From positions 32,317-96,316 of the forward strand of contig CALUWD010000004.1 of assembly GCA_944324385.1 (NCBI GenBank): 64,000 nt of DNA, written 5' to 3'. Position 1 is the stretch's first letter, and each line of letters begins with the position of its first letter. The notes beneath the pieces are model-generated. The model searched no databases. It worked only from the letters and a program-made list of their open reading frames with translations, and was not told the DNA's origin. The translations under genes and the position numbers were made by a program. The stretch is from Candidatus Gastranaerophilales bacterium. Lineage in GTDB: Bacteria > Cyanobacteriota > Vampirovibrionia > Gastranaerophilales > Gastranaerophilaceae. Shown piece by piece: positions 1-10,000 of the stretch.

Positions 1-685
1 ACTGCGGGCTTTTTACATATTTTGCATGTTTTTGGGTAATTTCTTTTCTTATGGTATCAGTTTTTTGAACTAAAAACAGATAAAATTCATCTAAATTGCT
101 AAAACTATCTGCTTTCTTTATTATTTTAAAATTTTCACCTTCGGAATATAAAATTGAAAAAGTATCTTTATATTTTAAATATTTTGCATAATCAAACTGC
201 GAGGGATTTGTGGCACTTTTTGGCGGTCGAATGTTGCCTGTTATAATTATTGTGTCGCCAACTTGAATTTTGTTGAAATGCTTTCCAAAATCGTTAATTA
301 CAACGAGTGTTCTTGTGTCTTTTAAATTGTAATTCTTTTCTTTGAATAAAATATTTTCTACATCAAAATAAAATTTTGCGCGCGTCCCCTCTTTTGAAAT
401 TTGTAAAATTGAGCGCACTTTGCCTTGAGCTTGTATATTATTTAAGCGTTCATTAAAAAGTGAATCGTAGTCTTTTATTTGGAAACCGGCGTTATAAAAG
501 CCTAAGCAAAATGCAAGAAAAATTAATATAGAATATTTTGGTTTGATTAAATTTAAAAATATTGCCACAATAGTACAAATAGTTGCAATGGCAGCAAAAA
601 GCTGTACACACTCAAAAATTTGTGCGCAAATACCAAAAACATAAAATAATGAAATTAAAACAATTAAAATGGTTTTAAGATTCAT
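1..685 (-). CDS. comEC: ComEC/Rec2 family DNA-uptake channel, N-terminal part (runs off the window)
   Basis: ComEC is the inner-membrane channel that carries single-stranded DNA into the cytoplasm during natural transformation. Only the first 228 residues are here; the frame stays open to the window edge. Residues 1-70 form about three hydrophobic helices. Residues 85-190 read like the family's soluble OB-like N-terminal domain, with NIRPPKSATNPSQFDYAKYL around 151-170 matching the typical NPGxFDYxxYL stretch. The competence and lactamase-like domains would lie beyond position 1. The start is the ATG at 683-685, with GGAAA just upstream; both sit in the loop of a perfect hairpin (662-706). 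The identification rests on this domain only, since the catalytic parts cannot be seen. Confidence 0.75.
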   Translation of the reverse strand, partial: MNLKTILIVLISLFYVFGICAQIFECVQLFAAIATICTIVAIFLNLIKPKYSILIFLAFCLGFYNAGFQIKDYDSLFNERLNNIQAQGKVRSILQISKEGTRAKFYFDVENILFKEKNYNLKDTRTLVVINDFGKHFNKIQVGDTIIITGNIRPPKSATNPSQFDYAKYLKYKDTFSILYSEGENFKIIKKADSFSNLDEFYLFLVQKTDTIRKEITQKHAKYVKSPQ

Positions 686-706
686 TTTCCTAAAACCATT
701 TTAATT
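662..706. repeat. Perfect 16-bp inverted repeat enclosing the comEC start codon
   Basis: The arms 662-677 and 691-706 are exact reverse complements, separated by a 13-nt loop. In the minus-strand transcript the loop reads GGAAAATGAATCT, so the Shine-Dalgarno-like GGAAA and the AUG are the only unpaired bases. There is no T-run after the stem, so it is not a standard terminator. It may expose or mask the start, or weaken read-through from the upstream secreted-protein genes. Confidence 0.8.
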
Positions 707-727
707 ATAATTCAAATTTTAAACAAA

Positions 728-1597
728 TTAATTAATTATTGTAACACCAATTCCACCTTGTGTTGATTTTAAATCTTTGTAATATTGACCGTCGGTGTAG
801 TACATTTCATCGCCGCTGTTGTCTTTGAATATGTCGCGATAATATGTGTTGTTGCTCTGTTGTGGCGCAGGGTAGTAAAAATTTTGCCCTTGGTTTTGAT
901 ATGGTTGATAAGCGCCGTTGTACATATTATTTGCACTGTACGGTTGATACGAGGGGAAAGAATTAACGCTTGGCGAAAATCCTGTCATGCCACCTGATGA
1001 AAACATGTTAAAGGCATTTTTTATAGCATTTTTAAAACCGTTTTGTGGTTGATAAGGGTCATTTTGAAAGTTTTGATAAGGCATTTGTGCCAGCTGTCTT
1101 GATTGGTCTTCAAGGCTTGAACTTGCGACTTTAAGCGTTTCAATTCTTGAAGTTAAATTTCCGCTTTGATTTGCACCTAAAATAGACCTTTCAAGTCTTT
1201 GTATGCGGCTTTGCGTATCTTCATTGTTATAGGTTTTGTTAAATATTTTCTTTTCTAATGAGGCAAGCGTGTTTTTATCTTTTCTGCTTATACTTTTTTC
1301 ATCAAGCGTGTTTTCTATAGCTTCGACTCTTTGAGCTAGCGATAAATTGGAATAGTCCTTTTTATAAAGTTTGCTCTCAAGTCTGTTTAACCTTATTTCA
1401 ATTGGTTCATCTTCAAATGTCCTATTAAAGGCTAATTTTTCTATTTCGCTAATTTTAGGGTAGCTTGCGCTGTTTGGTACAAATTCTGTCCCGTCAGGGT
1501 TTCTGTACTTGACCTCTGGCAAGTTGTCAATTACAATTTCGCAATATGCGCTTTGAATTGATAGTAAAATAGTTAAACATAAAATTAATTTTTTCAT
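728..1597 (-). CDS. Secreted protein with two coiled 'F/Y-RLxRLE' repeats and a Q/N/Y/P-rich tail
   Basis: Function not recognised. A signal peptide (about residues 1-19, cleavage after SAYC or nearby) is followed by two related segments of about 45 residues. The first runs from IEKLAFNRTFEDEPIEIRLNR and the second from LEKKIFNKTYNNEDTQSRIQ; each has an aromatic hinge followed by a charged heptad-like helix. Residues from about 170 on are rich in Gln, Asn, Pro and Tyr, suggesting a disordered, surface-exposed tail. It lies 38 bp downstream of another secreted-protein gene (1636-2361) on the same strand and probably shares its transcript. The export prediction is good; everything else is inference. 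Confidence 0.8.
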   Translation of the reverse strand: MKKLILCLTILLSIQSAYCEIVIDNLPEVKYRNPDGTEFVPNSASYPKISEIEKLAFNRTFEDEPIEIRLNRLESKLYKKDYSNLSLAQRVEAIENTLDEKSISRKDKNTLASLEKKIFNKTYNNEDTQSRIQRLERSILGANQSGNLTSRIETLKVASSSLEDQSRQLAQMPYQNFQNDPYQPQNGFKNAIKNAFNMFSSGGMTGFSPSVNSFPSYQPYSANNMYNGAYQPYQNQGQNFYYPAPQQSNNTYYRDIFKDNSGDEMYYTDGQYYKDLKSTQGGIGVTIIN

Positions 1598-1635
1598 AAT
1601 CTGAGCATAGGACTTAAAATATTTTTTTCATCACC

Positions 1636-2361
1636 CTATTGGGCATTACCTATCTCAAATATTGTTCTCTCTATTTCATTTAATAGTGCTGCAGATTGTT
1701 CTTTTATATTTTTTGGCGCGTAGACACTGTCTTGAATGGGCATGTAGCGCGAGTAAAAGTTTGCGTCAAATTTTAAATTGCCCAATACTTTTGCACTGTA
1801 GTTTACATGCCTTACAGCGTAATAGCTGTTGGTTTGAGCGTATGCGCTATATTGATATTTTTTTTCAAGATTTGTTGTTTGTAAATCCAATACATTAACA
1901 TTTGCGTTAAAAAACTGAATTGAGGCGTCATTTTTTATGCACTCTCTCAATTTTTCAAGAGTTTCTTTTATTTTCATTAAATCATTTACATAGTCTGAAT
2001 TTTTATCTTTTTTTATAATTACATCTAAAAACAGTGGGTCATTCAAGGGAGCATCAAGTAAAAGCCCGTTTTTTAGGTCTTTTTCACTGTATTGTTTTTG
2101 AGGTATAGTCTGAGTCGCCTCTTTTTTGTGCTCAAAATCTTTGTTTATATCTGGAATTGTGCCGTAATAACCTTTGCCCTCAAGATTTACATCCGGTTTT
2201 TTATCTCTTTTAAAAAAGTTTGTTATTTTACTTATAATGCTTTCTTTTTTTGGTTGATTATAAGTGCCATTGGGGTTAATTATGGTGTCGTCATTCGCAC
2301 AAAAAGCTTGCGAATTAAAAAATGCAAAAAATATAAAAATGACCAAAAAAATCTTTTTCAT
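1636..2361 (-). CDS. Secreted protein of unknown function
   Basis: The 241-residue product begins with a clear Sec signal peptide (MKKIFLVIFIFFAFFNSQAFCA). A basic, Lys-rich stretch follows (about residues 35-60), then a mostly helical soluble region. A segment with many Tyr and Asn (QYSAYAQTNSYYAVRHVNY, about 168-186) may be a surface patch. I see no catalytic motif or membrane helix after the signal. It lies 37 bp downstream of pth and 38 bp upstream of a second secreted-protein gene, all on the minus strand, so the three may be co-transcribed. It is probably periplasmic or outer-envelope; no family recognised. Confidence 0.75.
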   Translation of the reverse strand: MKKIFLVIFIFFAFFNSQAFCANDDTIINPNGTYNQPKKESIISKITNFFKRDKKPDVNLEGKGYYGTIPDINKDFEHKKEATQTIPQKQYSEKDLKNGLLLDAPLNDPLFLDVIIKKDKNSDYVNDLMKIKETLEKLRECIKNDASIQFFNANVNVLDLQTTNLEKKYQYSAYAQTNSYYAVRHVNYSAKVLGNLKFDANFYSRYMPIQDSVYAPKNIKEQSAALLNEIERTIFEIGNAQ

Positions 2362-2398
2362 ATATTAGATTATACTTTTTTATTAAAAAAAGACAAAA

Positions 2399-2953
2399 TC
2401 AGAAATGTTTTTTATTATATTTGTTCTGCACGTTTGTAATATCTGTTTTTAAATACTCCTCAATTGCATCAGCTGCCAAAGTAGTTACTTTATCAAGTTT
2501 TTCTTTTTCATCTTCTCTAAAATTAGCAAGTACAAAATTCTCAACAGGCATGTTTTCAATCAAAGGTCCAATTCCAACCTTTAGCCTGTCAAAATCAGAT
2601 GAGCCAACTAAATTTATTATTGATTTTAGTCCGTTATGACCGCCATCAGAACCGTTTTTTCGAAATCTTAATGTACCAAGTTCAAGCGTAAAATCGTCAC
2701 AAATCACAATAAAATCTCGAACAGTTAGTTTGTAAAAATTCATAAGTTCAACAACTGCACGCCCTGATAAATTCATATAAGTTTTTGGCAAAAGATATAA
2801 AACATCACCTTTTTTGCCAAAAAAAGATTGAAATTTTTCGCTTAATGTTACACTGTTTTTCTCAAGCAATTTATCAACCACCATAAAGCCAATGTTGTGG
2901 CGAGTTTTAAGGTATTTAACCTCCGGATTTCCTAAACCAATAATGGCTTTCAT
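2399..2953 (-). CDS. pth: Peptidyl-tRNA hydrolase
   Basis: Pth cleaves the ester bond in peptidyl-tRNAs dropped by stalled ribosomes, recycling tRNA in the cytoplasm. The 184-residue length is normal. Family motifs are in order: GLGNP (6-10), TRHNIGF with catalytic His19, PKTYMNLSG (about 57-65), and DDFTLELGTLRFRKNGSDGGHNGLKSI (about 92-118) containing the catalytic Asp and the substrate-gripping GGHNGL loop. The start ATG is preceded by an AGGT-containing ribosome site. Identification is firm. Confidence 0.97.
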   Translation of the reverse strand: MKAIIGLGNPEVKYLKTRHNIGFMVVDKLLEKNSVTLSEKFQSFFGKKGDVLYLLPKTYMNLSGRAVVELMNFYKLTVRDFIVICDDFTLELGTLRFRKNGSDGGHNGLKSIINLVGSSDFDRLKVGIGPLIENMPVENFVLANFREDEKEKLDKVTTLAADAIEEYLKTDITNVQNKYNKKHF

Positions 2954-3057
2954 TTTTTACCTTTCTTTATATTTATCCTTTTGTGTACTCTTTTTGCTAA
3001 TTAAAAAAAAGAGCTTTAGGGTTATCTGTAAAATATCATATTAGACGGAGTTGAATT

Positions 3058-3630
3058 ATGTCAATGAAAAATAAACCTATAGTAAATGAAAAAAGTTCAC
3101 AAAAAGTAGCAAAATTCCTTGAAAAAAACAATCTACATAAAAAGGATTTTGCTCAAATGATTGGTGTTACCTTATCTTATGTGTACAATTTAATTGATGA
3201 GACAATTCCGTTTTCATCGCGCGGGACTACACTTGAGAGAATTGCAACAGTTATGGACATAAGGCCTGAGGAATTTATTGAGTATCAAATTCCTCAAGAT
3301 CCGCCTGTTTACAATGAAAATCTTGAGTTTTTAAAAGATGCAATCAAACATAACAATCTATCAACTGTTGATTTTCTAAAAATGTTCGAGCGAAAAAAAC
3401 GACTTCACCTTGTTGATATTTTAAGGGGTGCAAAGCCTTTGCATATTGATTTTTCTGAATTGAAAAGTATATCCGATGCGCTTAATTTGCCTGATGAAGA
3501 ACTTTATGAATTGTGGCGCAGAAGAATGATTGAGTTTTTAAAAGAAGGCGGTTTTAATATTGAAAAAAATAAGAAATTGATTGATTCGATGTTTGAAGGT
3601 GCAAAAAAGTATTTAAAAAATGAACAATAG
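3058..3630 (+). CDS. XRE-type helix-turn-helix regulator with two HTH-like domains
   Basis: The 190-residue protein is probably a DNA-binding regulator. Residues 15-75 form a Cro/C1-type HTH (KVAKFLEKNNLHKKDFAQMIG, then VTLSYVYNLI as recognition helix). Residues about 92-155 look like a second, more diverged copy (LKDAIKHNNLSTVDFLKMF followed by VDILRGAKPLHIDFSELKSI). The start has CGGAG seven bases upstream. It faces away from pth and precedes a LysM membrane protein. No signal or membrane helix. The target is unknown; a TTGTAA-TTG-TTACAA palindrome just downstream (3652-3666) is a candidate operator. Confidence 0.8.
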   Translation: MSMKNKPIVNEKSSQKVAKFLEKNNLHKKDFAQMIGVTLSYVYNLIDETIPFSSRGTTLERIATVMDIRPEEFIEYQIPQDPPVYNENLEFLKDAIKHNNLSTVDFLKMFERKKRLHLVDILRGAKPLHIDFSELKSISDALNLPDEELYELWRRRMIEFLKEGGFNIEKNKKLIDSMFEGAKKYLKNEQ

Positions 3631-3651
3631 CATTGTAAACTTTTCTTAATG

Positions 3652-3666
3652 TTGTAATTGTTACAA
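3652..3666. promoter_or_regulatory. Palindromic candidate operator between the XRE regulator and the LysM gene
   Basis: TTGTAA-TTG-TTACAA is a perfect 6-bp inverted repeat with a 3-nt centre. Two more TTGTAA half-sites lie in the same 90-bp gap (near 3633 and 3703). It sits between an HTH regulator gene and the next gene, so an operator role is plausible but unproven. Confidence 0.3.
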
Positions 3667-3724
3667 TCTTGACTTCTTGAATACTTTTCCAATAACATGC
3701 AATTGTAAAAGAATAAGAGGTCAT

Positions 3725-4291
3725 ATGAAAAGTTCAACCTTACATAGAGCAGGACTATCAAGAGAGAATATGTCCGCGCTGGAAAGTTCAAGAACGTTTG
3801 ATTTGGATAGAAGTGAGTATTTGCGTTATACAAAACCAATTGCAAAAACTTCTGAACTCGATGTACTTTGGAGAAATGTTGGAAAAACAAGTATTGACAC
3901 AAGAACAACAAAACAAAAAGCCCCTGGGGTTTACCTTTTAATAGGTTTTATTTGTGGATGTTTGTTTATGGGTCTTATTTCGCTAATTGCTGGAATTTCT
4001 AATTTTATTGGCTCTCAAAAAACCCAAGAAATTATTGTTCAACAAACTCCTAAGGCTAATGTTGCAGTAATTGGTGCTGATAGTCAAACAAGCGGTACAG
4101 TTGCTTCTGTCCCAAGTGAAGAAAAATATGAAATTAAAAGCGGTGATACTTTAGATAAAATTGCATACAGATTTTATGGAAAATACGATGTTGAGAAAAT
4201 TGAAGCAATTCAAAAAATTAACAACATTACAAACCCATCTGCATTGCAAATAGGGCAAGTAATTATTATCCCTGTTGACTCTCAAAGATAA
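3725..4291 (+). CDS. Membrane-anchored LysM domain protein
   Basis: I start at the ATG at 3725, which has AGAGG (3716-3720) upstream, rather than at an upstream TTG that lacks a ribosome site. The protein has a cytoplasmic N-terminus of about 70 residues, one transmembrane helix (GVYLLIGFICGCLFMGLISL), and a periplasmic linker rich in Thr, Ser and Val. It ends in a LysM domain (YEIKSGDTLDKIAYRFYGKY and onward, to IGQVIIIPV). LysM binds N-acetylglucosamine-containing polymers such as peptidoglycan, so this is probably a wall-tethering membrane protein. Family assignment is firm; the cellular role is inferred. A terminator follows at 4319-4348. Confidence 0.85.
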   Translation: MKSSTLHRAGLSRENMSALESSRTFDLDRSEYLRYTKPIAKTSELDVLWRNVGKTSIDTRTTKQKAPGVYLLIGFICGCLFMGLISLIAGISNFIGSQKTQEIIVQQTPKANVAVIGADSQTSGTVASVPSEEKYEIKSGDTLDKIAYRFYGKYDVEKIEAIQKINNITNPSALQIGQVIIIPVDSQR

Positions 4292-4318
4292 ATAAGGTTA
4301 AATTTATGTAACAAAATT

Positions 4319-4348
4319 GGCTCAGATGTTTGTCATCGAGCCTTTTTT
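4319..4348 (+). terminator. Rho-independent terminator after the LysM gene
   Basis: GGCTC (4319-4323) and GATG pair with CATC and GAGCC (4338-4342) with one bulged A, followed by six T. Confidence 0.8.
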
Positions 4349-4393
4349 GTGTAATTATAGACAAGGTCTTTTTAAAAGTAGAGAGTAGTTTGA

Positions 4394-5938
4394 ATGTATA
4401 GTCGATTATTTTTGTTATTAACAACATTATTTTTTCTTCCCCAGCGTGTATACGCAATTGGGGTAAATGAATGCGTAGATAAATATTTTGCACCATTTTC
4501 GGATGCTTTTTCAAATTTAATTTTTACTTCCGTTAAAATTGCTGGAACAAGCGTTCCTATAATAATTTTGTTCTTGATATTATCAAGCATATTTTTTACA
4601 TTTTATTTAAGATTTATAGGTATTTGGGGGTTTAAACACTCTCTAAAACAACTTTTTGGCAAATACCACAAAGAACATGATAACGATAGAGATGGCGAAG
4701 TAAGCTCTATGGGGGCTTTTGCAACTGCGCTTTCAGGCACTGTGGGGCTTGGTAATATTGCAGGTGTTGCAATAGCTATTTCAATAGGCGGCCCTGGGGC
4801 TATGTTTTGGATGGTCTTTGGTGCTATATGTGGTATGGCATCAAAATTTTTAGAATGTACACTGGCAGTAAAATATAGAAGATTTAACGCCGATGGCTCT
4901 GTTTCTGGCGGACCAATGTTTTATATTGCCCATGGGTTAACCAGAAAAGGTTTAAGATGGCTGGGTCAGCCTTTAGCACTTATATTTGCGCTGATGTGCG
5001 TGCCTGGAGCGCTTGGTGGCGGTAATATGTTGCAAATAAATCAAGCAACGCAGCAAATGATAAATATTACAGGTGGTGAAAATAGCTTTTTTGCTACTCA
5101 TAGCTGGGTTTTTGGTTTGATAGTTGCAATTATTGTAGGGTTGATTATTGTCGGTGGTATTAAATCAATAGCAAATGTTACATCAAAAGTTGTGCCTATA
5201 ATGTGCGGAATATATTTGCTAGCAGCAGTTGCAATTATTTTAATGAATTTTCAACAAATCCCACATGCAATTTTGACAATATTTAAAGAAGCATTTATGC
5301 CGCAATCCGTTGCAGGCGGTATTATAGGCACAATAATAATAGGTTTTCGCCGTTCTGTTCAGTCAAATGAAGCTGGTTCTGGCTCTGCTCCCATTGCCTA
5401 TGCTGCAGTTAAGACAAATGAACCAATTTCTCAAGGTTTTGTTTCTTTAATGGAGCCGTTTTTAGATACAGTTATTATTTGTTCACTCACAGCTTTTGTA
5501 ATTATTGTTACTGGTGAATATTTAAATTATCAGGAAGGTATTACAGGGGTGCAGCTAACTTCAGCTGCTTTTGCGGGCGCTTTTTCATTTTTCCCATATG
5601 TTCTTGCAATTGTAATTATTCTTTTTGCAATTTCAACAATTATAAGCTGGGCATATTACGGGCAAAAAGCTTGGAACTATATGTTTGGTGAAGGTTTTAA
5701 ACGTACAAAAGTTTACCAAATAATGTTTTGTATCTTTATTGTAATTGGTTCATCTATGAATTTGCAAAGTGTAATTGATTTTACAGATTCAACAATGCTT
5801 GCAATGGCAGCACCTAACCTTATTGCAATTTTCATACTTTTGCCTGAAATTAAACAAGACTTAATTGAATATTGTAAAAAATATAAAATGATAAATAAAT
5901 TAAATGCTCCTTGGTTTAAAGATGAAAAAGCAGTATGA
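4394..5938 (+). CDS. Sodium:alanine symporter family (AGCS) amino-acid transporter
   Basis: This inner-membrane protein probably imports a small neutral amino acid with Na+. It has about ten hydrophobic segments. The AGCS signature is clear: SSMGAFATALSGTVGLGNIA (about residues 104-123) followed by GVAIAISIGGPGAMFWM, SGGPMFYI, and RSVQSNEAGSGSAPIAYAAV (about 319-338). The N-terminus resembles a signal peptide (MYSRLFLLLTTLFFLPQRVYA), making this 514-residue version slightly long. It overlaps the start of the BioF-like gene by about 17 bases, so the two are probably coupled. Substrate cannot be decided from sequence; alanine or glycine are usual. Confidence 0.92.
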   Translation: MYSRLFLLLTTLFFLPQRVYAIGVNECVDKYFAPFSDAFSNLIFTSVKIAGTSVPIIILFLILSSIFFTFYLRFIGIWGFKHSLKQLFGKYHKEHDNDRDGEVSSMGAFATALSGTVGLGNIAGVAIAISIGGPGAMFWMVFGAICGMASKFLECTLAVKYRRFNADGSVSGGPMFYIAHGLTRKGLRWLGQPLALIFALMCVPGALGGGNMLQINQATQQMINITGGENSFFATHSWVFGLIVAIIVGLIIVGGIKSIANVTSKVVPIMCGIYLLAAVAIILMNFQQIPHAILTIFKEAFMPQSVAGGIIGTIIIGFRRSVQSNEAGSGSAPIAYAAVKTNEPISQGFVSLMEPFLDTVIICSLTAFVIIVTGEYLNYQEGITGVQLTSAAFAGAFSFFPYVLAIVIILFAISTIISWAYYGQKAWNYMFGEGFKRTKVYQIMFCIFIVIGSSMNLQSVIDFTDSTMLAMAAPNLIAIFILLPEIKQDLIEYCKKYKMINKLNAPWFKDEKAV

Positions 5939-7070
5939 ATTTTACAAAAAGAAGCTTGATGAACAAAAGAAAAATTTTAATTTTAGAAACTTGAAATCGC
6001 TTGAAATTTCTTCTAAGTACATTTTGCAGGACGGTAAAAAACTTTTAAATCTTTCATCAAATGACTATTTGGGTATAAGCACAAGAAAAGACATAAGGGA
6101 TGAGTTTTTAAAAACTTATGATTTGCCCATAAGTGTACCATCAGCAAGGCTTTTGTGCGCAAATACAACCTCTTATGATAAACTTGAAAATTTTCTGAGT
6201 GATAAATTTTCAAAAGAAGCCTGTTTACTTTTTAACAGCGGGTATCACGCAAATGTTGGGATATATAGTGCATTAGCAAAAAAAGGCGACGTTGTTTTTT
6301 GCGATAAATTAAACCATGCAAGTATAATTGATGGAATTCACTTGGGTGGAGCAGATTTAATTCCATTTAAACATGCAAATTATGATGATTTAGAGAGCAA
6401 GCTTAACAGATACGCAAAAAAATATGAAAATATAATAATTTCATCAGAGGCGCTGTTTTCTATGGATGGTGATTTTTGTGATGTAAAAAAACTTGTCGAA
6501 TTAAAAGAAAAATTTGAGGCAATTTTAATTATTGACGAGGCACACTCTTTTGGGGTTTATGGTGAGGGACTCGGGTATTGCGCTCAAGAAAAAATGCTTG
6601 ATAAGATTGATTTAATAATGGCAACTTTTGGCAAGGCTGTTGGTTCTTATGGCGCTTTTTGCGTTGGGGATAAAATATTAATAGAATATTTAACTAATTT
6701 TGCACGTTCTTTTATTTTTTCTACAGTTTTTCCTCAAATAAGTGCTGAATTTGCTTATTTTGTGCTTAAAAATTATATTTTTTCTTCAAATGTTTTACAA
6801 GATAAGCTTTTAAATTTAAAAAATTATGTTCATAAAAACCTTTCAGAGCTTAACATTTTAGGTTCAAGCTATATTGTGCCAATAGTCTTGGGTGAGAATG
6901 AAAAAGCACTTAGTGCATCAAAATTGCTTTATGATAACGGTTTTTATTCTTTAGCAATAAGGTACCCTACAGTTGCCAAAAACTCTGCGCGCCTTAGGAT
7001 TTCGCTTAATTCTTCTATTGAGCAGGCTGATTTAGATCCTCTTTTTGAGGTTCTCTCCCGCATAAAATAA
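5922..7070 (+). CDS. bioF: Alpha-oxoamine synthase, probably 8-amino-7-oxononanoate synthase (BioF-like)
   Basis: A PLP-dependent fold-I enzyme. BioF joins pimeloyl-ACP/CoA and alanine to begin the biotin rings. Motifs: SSNDYLGIS, NSGYHANVG, DKLNHASIIDG, SEALFSMDGDF, IDEAHSFGVYGEGLG (Asp/His that hold PLP) and the lysine motif FGKAVGSYGAF. I prefer the ATG at 5922 over 5904; both lie inside the end of the transporter gene. Length (about 382) fits BioF and KBL alike. No other biotin genes are visible, so 2-amino-3-ketobutyrate CoA ligase or another oxoamine synthase remains possible. The last 56 bases overlap the end of the opposite-strand RND gene. Confidence 0.75.
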   Translation: MKKQYEFYKKKLDEQKKNFNFRNLKSLEISSKYILQDGKKLLNLSSNDYLGISTRKDIRDEFLKTYDLPISVPSARLLCANTTSYDKLENFLSDKFSKEACLLFNSGYHANVGIYSALAKKGDVVFCDKLNHASIIDGIHLGGADLIPFKHANYDDLESKLNRYAKKYENIIISSEALFSMDGDFCDVKKLVELKEKFEAILIIDEAHSFGVYGEGLGYCAQEKMLDKIDLIMATFGKAVGSYGAFCVGDKILIEYLTNFARSFIFSTVFPQISAEFAYFVLKNYIFSSNVLQDKLLNLKNYVHKNLSELNILGSSYIVPIVLGENEKALSASKLLYDNGFYSLAIRYPTVAKNSARLRISLNSSIEQADLDPLFEVLSRIK

Positions 7071-10000
7071 TATACAGGCAAGGTGTTACAATAAGTGTAA
7101 TTGCAACCGAGCTCAAAAGTCCAAAAATAATTGCAACTGCAAGGGACGAGAACATTGGATCTCGACCTATCCAAAGCGGCAACATACCCCCTATTGTTGT
7201 AATTGCAGTTAAAATTATTGGAGTTATGCGACTTCTTGTTGCCTTTTGAATTTTTAAAATTAAATTTTTATTTTTGCTTGTTTTTCTCTCTTTTTCAATT
7301 GTATCAAGCAAGACAACTGCGTTGTTTGTTGCAATGCCTATAAGGCAGATGTATGCTAAAAATGTCATAAAACCAAATTCACTGTGTGTAATCAAAAGCC
7401 CTATATTTGCCCCGCTAAGTGCCATAAAGGCGCTTGATAGAATTATAAAAGGAATTTTGTACGAGTTAAAAAATCCAATTAAAAGCAAGAGAATTATACC
7501 AAAAGCTATTGGCAACTTTTGCGCAATTGATTTATTGCCTTTCTTTGAACTTTCAACGCTTCCGCCTGCTTCCCAGCCGTAGCCAAGCGGATAGTTTATG
7601 TTATTTAGATAAGGTTTCATTTTATCCATAACCTTTTGGGCAGTTGTTTTTTGATTATCTATATAGCCTTGCACAGTTACTGTTAAAAGCCTGTTGTGCC
7701 TAAATATTTTCGGGTATTCAAAAACAAGTGACAGGTGCGCAATTTCAGATAGTGGCATTGAATTTCCATATAGCGAAGAATAGATACTCATAGAGTCGAT
7801 TTTATCGATATTGTTTCTTGATAGCGCATTTAAACGGTAAATAATAGGCACTGAGGTTGTATCACGCCAGTAGCTCGATACTTCAAGACCGCTGAGCCCG
7901 CTCTGTAAGGCTTTTGCTACACTTTCATTTGTTATACCATATCTTGAGGCACTTTGCTCATCAACATTTATTTTTATTTTTGGTGTTTTTGCTCCCCAGT
8001 CGTCTTTTACAAGAATTACACCTTCTATCTCTCTTAATTTTTTTTGAACATCTCGAACAATTTCAAAAAGCTTGTTTTCATCATTGCCTGAAATTCTTAT
8101 TTCAACAGGAGCATCGTAAGGTGGGCCAAGCGGTACTTTTCTTGCTATAACATTAGCATCAGCAAAGGTTTTTGAGCAATAATCCTGTACATTTTTTACA
8201 TCTTCGCCTACTTTTTTGTAGTTTTTTGTATTTACAAGAATCATTCCGTAATTACTTTTTATCGGCTCAGGGCTTGCACTTAATACGTATCTTGGGGCGG
8301 ATGTTCCAATATAGCTTGAAAAGTTTTTGACATTTTTAAGTGTTTTAATGTAATCTTGAGCTTTTTCGACTGTTTTTTGCGTAACTTTTATATCTGTTCC
8401 CTCAGACAGATTAAATTCTACCTCAAACATTGCTCTATCCGAGTCGGGGAAAAATATTTTTGGTACAAATGAAAACAAGGTAAAGGATATTCCGACCAAT
8501 ATTATTGCTATAAAGACTGTTCTTTTTGGTGAATAAATAGCGTTTTTGACGTATTTTGAGAGATATTTTGAAACATTTATTTCCTTAAAAGAGCTATTTA
8601 CACCCTTTTTGTAAAAATTTTCCATTAAATATGGCAAAAGTGTAATTGATAAAAACCACGATATTAAAAGGGTGGTTGCAACCACTTTAAAAAGACTTGA
8701 TGTGTACTCGCTAACAGTAGAATTTGCAAGGTAAATGGGTAAAAATGCGCATGATGTGGTAAGTGTTGAGATTAAAAGCGGTGTTTGAAATTTTTCACAA
8801 ATATTAATTGCAGACTGTTCTAAATTCTTTGTTTTGCGTTTAATTTCTTTTAAAATGCCCTCAGATATTACAATTGAATTATCAACAAGTATCCCCAACG
8901 ATATAATTAATGCGCTTAGAGAGATTTTATCCAGTCCTATTTTTAAATTTCCCATTACAAAAAAAGTTCCTAAAATTGTAACAGGTATGATAAGACCAAC
9001 TATTAAACCTGCTTTTACACCAAGTATTAAAAGGATTAGACCTATTACTATAATTACACTTTGAAAAAGGCTGCTTGTAAATTTATCTGTCAGATATTTT
9101 ACATAATCAGGTTGAAATGCTGCTAATTCAACGTTTACGCCTATAGGTATATAGCTTTTTAATTCTTTTAACCTTTTTTTAACGTCTTTTCCGAATTTTA
9201 AAATATTGCCGTTTTCTTTCATTGAAAGAGCAATTATTTGAGCCTTTTGTCCGTTAAATTCCGTTATAACCTGTGGAGGGTTTAAATAGGTTTTTTCTAC
9301 CGTCAAAATGTCCCCCAATTTCAGCGCATCTCCTTTTTTTGGCAGCGAAATGACAGTATTTTTAATGTTTTCAAGGTCTTTATAGTTATCCTGAGTTTGC
9401 AATAAAAGATACCTGTCACCTACAAGAATTTCTCCGCTTGGGGCGATTATATTTGCACTACTTAGTACTTTTTGCAGCTCGTCAGGGCTCAAGTTGTATT
9501 TTGCAAGTTTTGAATTGTCGTAATAAAGGTAAACAACTTCCTGTTGTGCGCCTATTATTTCTGCTTTTGCGGTGTCTTTTAGTTTAATTAATTCATCTTT
9601 TATGGTGTCTGTATAACTTTTTAGTTCAATGTATTCATAATCATTGCCAAATACAGCAATTACAATTCCAAAGACATCTCCAAATTCATCGTTCACCACA
9701 GGTGTCAAGCCTTTTGGCAGGGTCGAGATTGCATTATTTATTTTTCTTCTTAATTTATCCCAAATTGGCTGCAAATCTTTATATGTTTCAAATACATTCA
9801 CATATACTATGCTTTTGCCTTCGTAAGAGCGGCTTTTTATTTCTTCAACTTCGCTCATTTGCTCAATGGCAACTTCAATTTTATCAGTTACATATTTATC
9901 AACTTGCTTTGCATTTGCGCCTTTGTACGCTGTTGTGACTACTGCTGTCCTTATTTTAAATCCGGGGTCTTCGTTCCTTGGTGTTGTAATGTAGTAGGAA

